DNA of 64,000 nucleotides from Hofstenia miamia. Taxonomy: Eukaryota > Xenacoelomorpha > Acoela. The position numbers and the translations under genes were made by a program. Below the pieces are notes generated by a model. The model had not been told where the DNA came from. It ran no database searches and saw only the letters and a program-made list of their open reading frames with translations. Location: contig SCFE01000090.1 in assembly GCA_004352715.1 (NCBI GenBank), forward strand, positions 1,528,640 to 1,592,639, in the 5' to 3' direction. Shown one piece after another: positions 47,031-57,930 of this stretch (the stretch's first letter is position 1; the number at the start of each line of letters is the position of its first letter).

Positions 47031-48289
47031 ACTAACACTTATAAATTTACTTAGCAAATGCTTACTATAGTAAACCAATTACTAAGTACAAAAATAAACC
47101 ATAAAAATTTTAATAATACTTTTACAAATCAATCATTGCAGGACTGCAGCCTCCTAAAAATACAGTGATAATGCATGCATTTGAATATAAGCATGCAAAA
47201 TTAAGACATAGCATAGAATAAATATTTAAATATTGTTTCAAATTGAAGCATCCAGCAGAAAAATCCCTTAGTCACATTCAATGCTTTTGAGGAAAATGGC
47301 AAAAAAATTGAAAGAAAGGGTGAAATCTAGCATACAATTAAAATATATTTTGCAAACAAAATATACTAACTGAGCTATAGCCTCAAAAAATAGCCTACTT
47401 TCCTAAAAAATGCCAATTCTTGCTATTTTATAGACAAATAAAATTTTCTTTTGCCCATTTTATATATATTTTTACGTATTCTATAAAATAAATTGGAAAA
47501 AATTTGGCACCATAGTTTTTTAGCTTTGGACCCCTAAACTGCTGAAATTTTGGTAGAAGCAATATTTTACATGGGGTATCCCAAACATTTTACATAACCG
47601 GAAAAAATGGACATATTTATTTGAGTTCAATCGATATACAATAGATGGGTACAAAAATTTGTTAATCAAATCAAACTGTTTGAGCTATAACCATCTAAGA
47701 ATGGCCTACTTAACCAATAATATAAATTGTTCACATTGATCAAAACAAGAAAATTGTGACAATTAACCAAAAGACTCCAACTGAACACAGGAAAAATGTG
47801 ACTTTAGACACTTTTTACACTACGTGCTGCTTCAATCATACATACAAAATGATGTAACAAATATTTATACTCTAAATACTACTAGTATTTTAGCTTCAAA
47901 AACAAAATGTATAAAATAAGGTCTGTTTAGAATGTACATAATCATTAATATATTCCTTTCATTGCATAGTTCAATGTTCATTGGATGAAGAAAGACAACT
48001 TAACACAATTCATTATGTTAAAAAATTAAAAATTACTAAAAATTAGATATTTTAGTCAATCACTGGATTGCAAAATGGCACACATTTTTCACAGTGGGAA
48101 CACACTGGTGAATAAGCATTAGCTTTAAAGAAAATTTAAAATTTTAACTTAAATATTAATTATTATATTATTGGTAAGGTAATGAAATGGCACAATAAGT
48201 TAATTTCGATTCTACATCATATAAATATTTTAGTTAGTAATTTCAATCATGCAAAACATTATAAGCCTATGAAGAACCAATAGAAAAAT
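47031..48289. other. intergenic, no accepted gene
   Basis: AT-rich. A short cysteine-rich minus-strand frame ends at 48053 (see findings). Two weakly similar stretches (GAGCTATA...GCCTACTT) lie at about 47371 and 47681. Confidence 0.4.
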
Positions 48290-48475
48290 CTTACTTTGCA
48301 TAAACCGTTTTGTTTTACAAAGCAACACATCCTGAGTTATTTGAAAACCAATCTGCACCATTGGTGAGGACTGAGGAGAAACAAAAAAGTTTGGTTATAT
48401 CTTTGACTTAATGTGAGAATCTCTATATACTGCTACTGTACATGCATATAAATAATGTCAATGCTTTAGTATTCC
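48290..48475 (-). pseudogene. decayed inverted copy of exon-like block 52780-52955
   Basis: Read on the minus strand it matches 52780-52955 (AGAGATTCTCACATT, then CAAAGTAAGATTTTT), but stops interrupt every frame. The shared 3' edge is a splice-donor-like CAAA|GTAAGA. Confidence 0.6.
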
Positions 48476-48731
48476 AGCATGCGTGCAAATGGTCCTTTTC
48501 ATTACAGTAAGTAGAAATTCATTGGTATGACGTATGAACCAATTCCCCAATTACACATTCTGTATTTGCAGATTACTATATAGAAACCCAAAGCAACTTG
48601 AATTTATAATAGCAGCCAAAGAATAAATCTGCATTGCATGCTGTCAAAGCAATGAGCAGTGGACGCATTGCTTTCCTCACACATGCAAAGCGAATGCTAT
48701 TGTGTGCAGCTGGATGTCATGCTGAGTATTT

Positions 48732-48736
48732 NNNNN
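48732..48736. other. assembly gap (5 N)
   Basis: Five N. Confidence 0.99.
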
Positions 48737-48804
48737 GCGGAAGCTTTAATTAGGCCTACTTGTTTAATAGCATAAGTTATAATAAATGTGGAATACTCAT
48801 TTGC

Positions 48805-49102
48805 ATTGCGCAAATCTGCATTTGTAATTGTGCAATACAGTCAAACAGTGCTGCAGTTAACAACGTAGTAAAATGCCGTGATAGAAAAGAAATCTTTCAC
48901 ATGAAGTGCGAATATTTGGATATAGAGTAAATCTCGAAACCAATGTATGCTATGTAGATGAATCGTTCGTGCTCATGCGCCTCCTTAAAAGTTACTTTTC
49001 TTACAACACTACATTTTTAACAGTGCTGAGTGCCCGTTAAATGACAATGGAAAGTTGGAACAAATATTTCTATAGATTTTGGTTGATTTTGCAGAAGTAT
49101 AT
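48805..49102 (+). repeat. direct repeat copy 1 (about 300 bp)
   Basis: Highly similar to 52451-52756, including TTTCACATGAAGTGCGAATA and CGTGCTCATGCGCCTCCTTA. Ends in TTGATTTTGCAG, an acceptor-like string. Confidence 0.85.
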
Positions 49103-49826
49103 GGCGATATATGGGGAGAGCCCACTCCGATTTTTAAAAATTTGATGACGACATCAGATACAGTTTTTTTTGCTGATTCCAAATCAAAAAAAATTTTTGT
49201 GAACCGTTCATTATTTCAAAAGTTATGAGCGTTTTTATAATTCGTATACATCTGAAAGCGACCAATCATTTTGCCGCTTAAAATTATTATGTTTAGCTTA
49301 TTCTTTTGTAGCAACCAATCATATCAAAGACCTTTGTAACAAACACAATGTATTTAGCAAAGGTGCTGAAATTATCGTAAATGAAGCTACCTTCAAAATT
49401 ACTTCGGAATAAATGTATGTTCATTCGGTTCTTTTTAGAGCCTCCAATTTCAATCAAACATTTATATAAATTCAAGTAAATAAACATTTATTTTAAGTGA
49501 TTTCTGTAATATGAATTAGATGTAACACAAAATAAACACTATTAGAGAGTAAAAAATGATGAGAAATGCAATAAAATACATGAAAAGTTTAAAAAATAAT
49601 TGATATAGATCGATTAACTTTATATAATTAACCAAATTCACAGCACGTGGTAAATATTTAAGCATTATAGCTTATAAAACTATGAAGTCGTATAAAAGAA
49701 ATTATTTTTAACAAAAAAATTAATTGGAATAACACATTAATTAAAGATAAATTCCTAATTGTAATTATTTAAAATAGCATGTGCAAAATTCATTAATATA
49801 ATTAACATTAATCATGATGAATACGA
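49103..49826. other. intergenic, no gene seen
   Basis: AT-rich; nothing recognised. Confidence 0.45.
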
Positions 49827-50826
49827 NNNNNNNNNNNNNNNNNNNNNNNNNNNNNNNNNNNNNNNNNNNNNNNNNNNNNNNNNNNNNNNNNNNNNNNNNN
49901 NNNNNNNNNNNNNNNNNNNNNNNNNNNNNNNNNNNNNNNNNNNNNNNNNNNNNNNNNNNNNNNNNNNNNNNNNNNNNNNNNNNNNNNNNNNNNNNNNNNN
50001 NNNNNNNNNNNNNNNNNNNNNNNNNNNNNNNNNNNNNNNNNNNNNNNNNNNNNNNNNNNNNNNNNNNNNNNNNNNNNNNNNNNNNNNNNNNNNNNNNNNN
50101 NNNNNNNNNNNNNNNNNNNNNNNNNNNNNNNNNNNNNNNNNNNNNNNNNNNNNNNNNNNNNNNNNNNNNNNNNNNNNNNNNNNNNNNNNNNNNNNNNNNN
50201 NNNNNNNNNNNNNNNNNNNNNNNNNNNNNNNNNNNNNNNNNNNNNNNNNNNNNNNNNNNNNNNNNNNNNNNNNNNNNNNNNNNNNNNNNNNNNNNNNNNN
50301 NNNNNNNNNNNNNNNNNNNNNNNNNNNNNNNNNNNNNNNNNNNNNNNNNNNNNNNNNNNNNNNNNNNNNNNNNNNNNNNNNNNNNNNNNNNNNNNNNNNN
50401 NNNNNNNNNNNNNNNNNNNNNNNNNNNNNNNNNNNNNNNNNNNNNNNNNNNNNNNNNNNNNNNNNNNNNNNNNNNNNNNNNNNNNNNNNNNNNNNNNNNN
50501 NNNNNNNNNNNNNNNNNNNNNNNNNNNNNNNNNNNNNNNNNNNNNNNNNNNNNNNNNNNNNNNNNNNNNNNNNNNNNNNNNNNNNNNNNNNNNNNNNNNN
50601 NNNNNNNNNNNNNNNNNNNNNNNNNNNNNNNNNNNNNNNNNNNNNNNNNNNNNNNNNNNNNNNNNNNNNNNNNNNNNNNNNNNNNNNNNNNNNNNNNNNN
50701 NNNNNNNNNNNNNNNNNNNNNNNNNNNNNNNNNNNNNNNNNNNNNNNNNNNNNNNNNNNNNNNNNNNNNNNNNNNNNNNNNNNNNNNNNNNNNNNNNNNN
50801 NNNNNNNNNNNNNNNNNNNNNNNNNN
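49827..50826. other. assembly gap (1000 N)
   Basis: Run of N; open frames through it are artefacts. Confidence 0.99.
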
Positions 50827-51380
50827 ATGTAATAACTATTAAAGTAACTATATGTAATAAGATATAAAGACACAATCATAATAACCATTTCGGTATGACC
50901 AGTGTTAAATCATTCATCATCATGTAACATCGTAAAGGTTGTAACAAATAACTTAAGTTCATCAATAATATAATCAACATGTATGACTCGTAGGTCGCGA
51001 TAACACTATCTGACAAGCAATGACCATTAGGAAAGCTATAACGGCAAAAACTCCTACACCTATCCATAACCTTAGAGTACAACATTAACTGGAGGCTTTA
51101 ATATTTATGCTAATTTTACGCAACGTCAGCTTTAATTTGACTATGCTGTTTGACCATCTTTTGTTTTGTCAAATACCATCGAGTATAATTTTAAGTATTA
51201 ACTGCACAAAACATTTACAAACTGAAATAATCAATCCTATCATTATTTACAATTAATCATTATAATCAATAATAATTTTAGTCTTTGTTTCTTCATTCTT
51301 TTCCTCTTATCTTGACCAATCATGATAGTCTTGATAGATTATGTCACACGAATTTTGGATGGTCACGAAATTCTACGACA
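50827..51380. other. intergenic, no gene seen
   Basis: Sequence between the gap and the broken mobile-element ORF; nothing recognised. Confidence 0.45.
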
Positions 51381-51387
51381 TGAGATG

Positions 51388-51700
51388 GTAATGATTCGCA
51401 GTCACAAGCCATGATATCTCTATCAAGAGGATGAATAAAGTGGCACTAACACCCTATGATGATAAGAGAAATCTGGTGGATCATTACCAAAGTTTGCCAT
51501 ATGGTCATAAAGGTATAGATTACATTTACATGTATTTTTACTAATTTTCCATTAGATATTCCTCAATCACCAATTAAAAGCCCTAATCAAGAAGATGCCT
51601 CTATAAATGAACCATATACAAGCAGCAGCAGCAAAAGACCTCATTTAGGTATATGAAAATTTTTTGTGTGCGTTTTAATAATTATTGTTTAGACATATGA
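51388..51700 (+). pseudogene. broken mobile-element-type ORF end, with possible 43-bp intron
   Basis: The plus strand reads MIRSHKP, shifts frame by one base, then SHDISIKRMNKVALTPYDDK with the next residues RNLVDHYQSLPYGHK. A K-x-ALxxxDDKR...YGH pattern recurs, as I recall, near the C-terminus of ORFs in animal mobile or viral-like elements; I cannot name the class. At 51513-51555 there is a GTATAG...TACTAAT...TTTTCCATTAG segment that looks like a 43-bp intron. Removing it gives G|AT (Asp) and an open exon 51556-51648 starting IPQSPIKSPN. A second 44-bp GT-AG segment then leads to a stop at 51698-51700. The frameshift suggests a pseudogene. Confidence 0.4.
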
Positions 51701-52434
51701 TAATGAATATTGCCTCTGCTATCCCACTCTGCCTCCATAGTCAATTTGAATTTTTGTATATGGTAATGGAAAATTGTCAATTTATTTTTAATAATGTTTT
51801 ACTTGCTTAGATGTTATCATTGTTGGAAATATTTTTCATCATTCCACACAATGTGTGCTCCCCTCCAATTATGTATAAATTTACACAAAAGTCCACCACT
51901 ACAAAGCATATGTATATTTTGAATGCATAAATCCATTAATAAATTTTTTAGCTCTGTCTATCTACCATCATTTGTGATGCTCCATCATTTTGTTGAAAGA
52001 AAAAAACATGTCTCCATGCGAAAATTCCACTACAAAAAATTTATGTGTGTTTTAATGCATAAATTCATTATTAAAAATAATTAGCTCTGTCTGCTGTCAT
52101 TCATAAACTCGTGTTTATCATTGAAAAATGCCTCTATGTTTAAGTCCACCGCAACATATGTATGTATGTTTTATTCATGTGAGAAATTAATAAAAATTTT
52201 TAGCTTTGTTTGCTATCATTCCATCAATTGAAAATGTATCCAAGTTTAAGTCGCCTCAAGCTAAAGTATGATAATTAATCTATATATTGCAATTAATAAT
52301 TTGTTTAGATTAAAAGTCTGCTAAATGCGTCTAATCCATGATTGAAAAAAGCCTCCAAGTTGTTCAAGTCGTCACAATAATGGTAGTATAAGTAATTAAT
52401 TTGTTTTATTAATGAATTATTTAAGATTTGACTG
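51556..52434 (+). repeat. degenerate tandem array of about 120-bp exon-like units
   Basis: Unit starts follow TTTAG-like strings at 51556, 51693, 51811, 51952, 52085, 52204 and 52309, with spacing from 105 to 141 bp. Shared blocks are AGCTCTGTCTG..GTCATTC at the start, AAAATGCCTC.ATGTTTAAGTCC in the middle and a TATGTATGTTTTAAT...CATTAATAAATTTTT end. Each unit therefore runs from an acceptor-like TTTTTAG to a donor-like GTATGT or GTATAT with an AT-rich spacer. Units 51811 and 52204 are open in one frame; others contain stops. Confidence 0.65.
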
Positions 52435-52450
52435 TTTATGCATTTTATAT

Positions 52451-52756
52451 TTTGTGCAAATCTGCATTGTAATTATTTAATTATGCATTACAGCCAAACA
52501 GTGGGCAGTTAACCACGTAGCAAAATGCAGTGATAGAAAAGATGTCTTTCACATGAAGTGCGAATATTTGGATATATAGTAAATCTCGCCGTCAATGCAT
52601 GCTATATAGGTGAATCGTTCGTGCTCATGCGCCTCCTTAAAAGTTACTTTTCTTGCAACACTACATTTTTAACAGTGCTGCGAGTGCCCGTTAAATGACA
52701 ATGGAAAGTTGGAACAAAAATTTCTATAGATTTTGGTTGATTTTGCAGAGGTATAT
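52451..52756 (+). repeat. direct repeat copy 2 (about 300 bp)
   Basis: Partner of 48805-49102. Ends TTGATTTTGCAG and continues into the exon-like block at 52749-52939. Confidence 0.85.
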
Positions 52757-52939
52757 CTACTGTATTGGACAATGCAATTTTCACAATGCACGGAGTACTA
52801 AAAGCATCGGATATTACTTACATACAAGTAGCATTATATAGAGATTCTCACATTGAGTCGAAGATATCACCAACTTCTTTGGTTTTTTTTCAAAGAGCAA
52901 GATGTGCTGCTTTGGAGAGCAAAATGTTTGTGCAAAGTA
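52749..52939 (+). CDS. exon-like open block, function unknown
   Basis: Bounded by acceptor-like GATTTTGCAG and donor-like TGCAAA|GTAAGA. One frame is open throughout and reads ISTVLDNAIFTMHGVLKASD, then YIQVALYRDSHIESKISP. A decayed inverted copy lies at 48290-48475. Composition looks protein-like but no family is recognised. It could be a mobile-element exon. Confidence 0.3.
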
Positions 52940-52956
52940 AGATTTTTTCAAAATGT

Positions 52957-53931
52957 GTTATTATATTAGGGTTATGTTTTGCATGATTTAATTCATTAAG
53001 TTGAATAATTATGCTTTAGCAATAATGGGTGTATTTGCTAATGCACGCAAGCGGCGACCGAATAATTCCGACTTTTCGTAAAACCAATAAAACAGTATAT
53101 TTAGTACACTAGCTGAATTATATTTTATACATTTTTATTTTACTTTCATAACATTTTGAAGTAATGTTTAAAAAAATTAAACTTTAATTCTTTGAAAGAA
53201 TTTAAGCGTTGCAATTAACAAATGCAATTGATTGTTGTCTTTTAAAAGTTCTATTTCGATTATTTTAAAAACTCCAACTCACATGAATTAGCGAAACTCA
53301 ATCAAAAAGCTCTGAAGAGAATTCATTAATACTTTTACTCAGACTCAAATGAAAATCCCTTGAAAAATAAATTATTTTAAATTTCACTTGCTTTTTCAAC
53401 TGCAAATAAATATGTTTTAGCAAAAAACTAGGAAATTTGAAAAAAATAACGAACGAATTCGGGATAGCCCTATTCTTCAAAAAACTATTCGAGCTTGAAT
53501 CTTAAATATTTGAACTCGGTCCGAGTAACTCGAATTCACTTCGAAAACTTTGAGTACGACTATATTTTGGTCAGTTGGCCACTAGTGTTGAATTAGCAAA
53601 TGAAATCAGCGAGCACTATTTGTACGAGTGTATATTATTCCAACCGGCAGTTTCAATTAATCCTTCTTAAGTAGACTTAGCTGCTCGCAGTTTCAATAGT
53701 TGGCCAACCGGCGACGTGGGTGCAATTAGCAAATATTGTCAACATATACTATAAATAATACTTAATTACACATTTTTCTTTTCTTTAAATCTCATGCTAA
53801 TTCAAGTGTGTTTTCCCACAGTGATCGATTATAATACATACTCATTTATAGCAAATTTTATCTTAATAGCCCGCACTTTTAAAAATTTAAAATGAGCTGT
53901 GTTTGAGATGTCATTGAACTATGCAATTGAA
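52957..53931. other. intergenic, transposon-like scraps
   Basis: Contains CAGTTGGCCA at about 53571, as at the end of the MITE at 28.5 kb, and AGTTGGCCAACCGG at about 53698. No gene seen. Confidence 0.35.
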
Positions 53932-53997
53932 NNNNNNNNNNNNNNNNNNNNNNNNNNNNNNNNNNNNNNNNNNNNNNNNNNNNNNNNNNNNNNNNNN
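53932..53997. other. assembly gap (66 N)
   Basis: Run of N immediately before the palindromic satellite. Confidence 0.99.
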
Positions 53998-54195
53998 TTG
54001 TAAAATATTTTTGTGGATTCCACAAAACTTCGGAAATGAATTTTATTTCGTTTGTCTATTTTTGTGGATTCCACAAAATGCTGAAATTTACTGTTTCATT
54101 TGTAAAATATTTTTGTGGATTCCACAAAACTTTGAAAGAGAATTTTTTTCGATTGTCTATTTTTGTGGATTCCACAAAATGTTTGAAATTTTTTT
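53998..54195 (+). repeat. palindromic satellite, 51-bp unit, four copies
   Basis: The 19-bp palindrome TTTTGTGGATTCCACAAAA occurs exactly at 54009, 54060, 54111 and 54161. Spacer sequences alternate, giving a higher-order period of about 102 bp. The open frame (FLWIPQN repeats) is a by-product. Confidence 0.92.
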
Positions 54196-54714
54196 AAACT
54201 AAAATATTAATAATAAAAATGGAAAATGTGCTTTATTCCATTTTTATGTGACTCTATGTTCAAAATTTTCAAATTGAAGATGAATGTCAAAGCTATATAA
54301 AATAAATTTAAGTATATGTATAGTACTTAAAACTTAATTAAATTAATATATACTTGTTTATAAGATTTTAAAAACACAACAGCATTCGTTAAATGATTTA
54401 AACTACAATTTGTACATTAGGTATTAAAAAAACTTAGGAACATTTTCTAAATATAGAAATAAATAGCTTAAATTACAATTATCAGAAACTGATAAAATGA
54501 AATAAATACTTCTTCAAGACGGTTTAGTCTTTGTATGCAAATATAAAATATATATCTCGCAATATGCAATTAGGAAAACCGCCTTTTTAACTCAATTTCC
54601 CATTAAACGTTTTTAAAATCATATAGAGATTGGAAAGAATGCCAATATATAATGGATTTCCAAGTATTTTTCTTCTATTTGAGAGTCTAAAATTTTCATT
54701 TTTCTTTTTGTGAT
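54196..54714. other. intergenic, no gene seen
   Basis: AT-rich; nothing recognised. Confidence 0.45.
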
Positions 54715-54870
54715 TTGATTTGTCTTTTCGAACAAAATTACTTGCCTTTGAGAATATTTAATTTTCCTTTTGGTGATTTTTTTGTCTTTTCGAACAAAAT
54801 TACTTGCCTTTGGGAATATTTAATTTTCCTTTTGATGTTTTCTTTTGACTTTTCGAAAAAAAATATTTTT
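54715..54870 (+). repeat. tandem repeat, about 65-bp unit, about 2.3 copies
   Basis: Units TTTGTCTTTTCGAACAAAAT, TACTTGCCTTTG and TTTAATTTTCCTTTTG repeat from 54718 and 54781, with a partial third at about 54845. A lone copy lies at about 45570. Confidence 0.8.
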
Positions 54871-55019
54871 AATATTTATTTGAAAATACGGATTTTAGAT
54901 TATTAAAATTATCTTTATTTCGAATGATATGCACAACCCATTTCTTAAAAGTATTTTAAGTACGATTTGGTACAATTATTGATTCAATGCAATGATCAGA
55001 TTGAATAAAATTTAAGCTT

Positions 55020-56830
55020 GATATTACAGATGTAATCATAAGATAAGATAAGAGATTCTATATTCAGCTGAATGTTTACAATTTATAACTGATAATTTAT
55101 CTGAAAAACGTCAATAATTTTTCAAAAAACTTATATACAAATCAACATACATTACAAAAATTAAGAAATTTTACAGGCTAGGGACAAATTACTGTATATT
55201 GATATTTTTAATGACGAGTTATCGTCATTGTTGTAAAATTTATATCCTAACCATGATGTACAAGAAATATATTTTGGCTTAAGGAAGATTTTTAAATGCT
55301 TTTTAAAAAATTTCAATTTTTCGATGCTTTTAATTTCCTTAGGTAGTGAATTCCAGGATCGAAAGGCGACATTAATGAAAGATTTCTTTTTTTCTTATAC
55401 TTAACACATGCAAAAAGTTTTGATCTTGAATTCTGTTTGTGCGCAAATCCCGGGAATTTAATTGTATTATAAGGCGGTCGATTTTTTACTAGCTTTGAAA
55501 ATGTTAGCAGGGTATTCAAAATGACTAGTTGTTTTGGAAAGAGAACTGATCTAGAAATGTAATGTTTAATTTTCGGTGAATTTTTTACTGAGATATTCAG
55601 TGCCCATTTTAATTGAATGTCAAGTTTTCTATAAAGCGCTTCACTTAGATCAGTAAATAAAATGTTTGCATAATTAAGGTGGCCCATGATAATAGCAAGG
55701 AAGAATTGAATAACTGCACAAGGTGGTAACTGCTTAACTACTAGTGTCATAATTTTTATATCTATAGCTAATTGTCTAACTGTTAATGAGTGTTGAACTA
55801 TTATCGCTGAAGATGCTGATGTCATCGGCACATTGAATTAGATTGCAACTACTTATTGGCACCCATTGTAAACCGGTGACAATTCAGAAGAAATATCATT
55901 TAATTTAGCTCTCTGGAATCTTTGGTTAAGGTAACTAGTTATCAATTGCTTACTATTACAAGAAAATCCTAAGATAGTTTTCAATTAGTATGTTGTGATT
56001 AATCGAATCAAAGTCTTTTGAGAGATCTAAGCAAGCTATAGCTACAAATTTATTAGAATCAAGTGATGCTTTCCAATTTTCAGTAGCATGTAATAGTGCA
56101 TCAGTCGTTGGAACATTTTGCGTAATCCAAATTGGGTGTTAATAATAAATTATACTTATTAAAATCTTCAATTATTTGGTTATGCAATAATCTTTCGAAT
56201 ATTTTGCGTATTGGAGGAGTAATTGAAATTGGTCGATAATTAGTGGCAGTTAAAGGATCGTTTTTTAAAACTAGGAATAATGTGGGCAAGTTTTAGATAA
56301 TCTGGGAAGTGATTGCATTTTATAGATTCATTAAAGATGAAATTTAAAGGACTTGCAGTTATATCTGCAGTCATTTTAAAAGCCCATGAGGCGATAATTA
56401 AGGGACCGCTTGATTTTTTGGTCTTAAGCTTGAGAAATTCATGTAATAATTTCAAAGGTAGACGAGAATCAAGAAGAAAATTCAGGTACAAAGATTTTGT
56501 GCGAAAGCCTTTTGTATTTAATTAGAGGGCGTTGTATTTTACTAGAATGACAAAAGCATTGTTTAGTTCATTAGATATTTCTAAATTGTCGGTAAGATTA
56601 TTTCCATTTTGATCTCTAATCATATCAATTGAGATTGATTTAGATCGCTTACAATTTGTGATTTCTTGAATTTGCTTCCATTTTGAATTTTCATTTGGAA
56701 GACGCACGGACTCATTTTTGATGAATTCATTAAATGCCCCACGAGATTCAATATTTAAGGCATTTCTGGCCTTTTTATAGGTAGCAAAGTTCTTGTTCGT
56801 TCGAGAATTTATAAAATGTTTACATGCTTT
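55020..56830 (-). mobile_element. LINE copy A (RT domain and 3' end), inactive
   Basis: On the minus strand it runs from the RT fingers (KTKKSSGPL, DYLKLAHIIPSFKK, NYRPISITPPIRKIFERLL) through the catalytic CADDISIF box at about 55806-55835 (frame-shifted relative to its neighbours) to the C-terminal domain (55740-55313) with GHLNYANILFTDLSEALYRK. The 3' tail ends near 55020. No endonuclease or ORF1. It is the same family as the 38.1-39.1 kb fragment and related to the 33.8-37.9 kb element. Confidence 0.82.
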
Positions 56831-56831
56831 N
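56831..56831. other. single N
   Basis: One undetermined base exactly at the junction between LINE copy A and a repeated LINE segment (56832-56945). Confidence 0.95.
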
Positions 56832-56945
56832 ATTGAGATTGACTTAGATCGCTTACAATTTGTTATTTCTTGTATTTGCTTCCATTTTGAATTTTCATTT
56901 GGAAGACGCGCGTACTAATTTTTGATGAATTCATTGAATGCCCCT
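56832..56945 (-). mobile_element. short repeated LINE segment
   Basis: Matches 58576-58689 almost exactly and 56631-56744 less well. It is therefore a second piece of a B-type copy, cut off at 56945. Confidence 0.8.
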
Positions 56946-57930
56946 GCCCTGTCCGGATTTGTATTCATTTTATCCTGGCCGTATTTATCCGGGGTAACTG
57001 TAATGCTTAGAAACCACAACTTATCGTATTTTTCATATATAATAACTTCTGGACAAATGTGTCACAAGTAGGCAACCGGGAGGTTCTTAGTATTTCCCTA
57101 AGCAACGTTTCCCGATAAAGAATTTTAGTCCGCAGTGCTGACCAATATTTGCTTATCTAGAAAATTAAATGTTTATTGAAAGTAAAATAAAAAAAAGTAA
57201 ACCGAGAAATTGCGTTTCAAATAATGTTTCAATCTCTGAAGCAACCCAAAATGTTTTTATTTTCATCAAGACGAGAAACATCGTGCACAAGATACACTAG
57301 TTGCAGAGATTGCAAGTTCCTCGAGAACACACTGGAAAAGAATGGAGGGACTTGTAAAGCAGTCAATTGCATTAGAATCAGCAACTTGTGAAATAGTAGT
57401 TTTAAATCTTTTGCAGGTTGTTTAACGGAGTCCATTTAATAATTGTCCTCACAGATACAACCGATTTTGATACACTATTAGAGTACTACAGTTCTGCTAA
57501 ATTGTTGATGTATTCAGAGTTAGCTCTTTAAGTTCTAATATAGTTTCTCTGAATTTAGCTGGATCTCCTTTTCATCCTAACTGCCCTGATTCGTGCTCAG
57601 CTAAAATATATAATATATTGTATAAAAGCATTATCGATTTTGTATTGTAATTAGTTCATCTTCCTTTAAAGAAAGAAAGCAAAACTGTCTATTTGCTATT
57701 GCAAAAAACTGCTTATGTTACATCTGCACGTTTTCAAGATCTATTTCAGAAAAATTAAGATTAAATTCCGTCCTAGCTTCATAAATTATCAACTTATGCA
57801 TTGAAAAATATTTTGACAATTTGTTGCAATTGAATTCTATTTAGTAGAAAATAGGTCTCTAATGAAGTTTGGCAAACGATGTTTAAAGTTTAAATTTAAA
57901 AAAAAAGAATTCTATTTATTCCACTGCATT
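56946..57930. other. unidentified insert between two LINE copies
   Basis: About 985 bp unlike the LINE. No coding or terminal repeats recognised. An 68-codon minus-strand frame (57435-57229) has no recognised domain. Confidence 0.45.

Noticed and set aside
53998-54202. Protein with FLWIPQN repeats
   Set aside because: The repeated peptide is a by-product of the 51-bp palindromic satellite.
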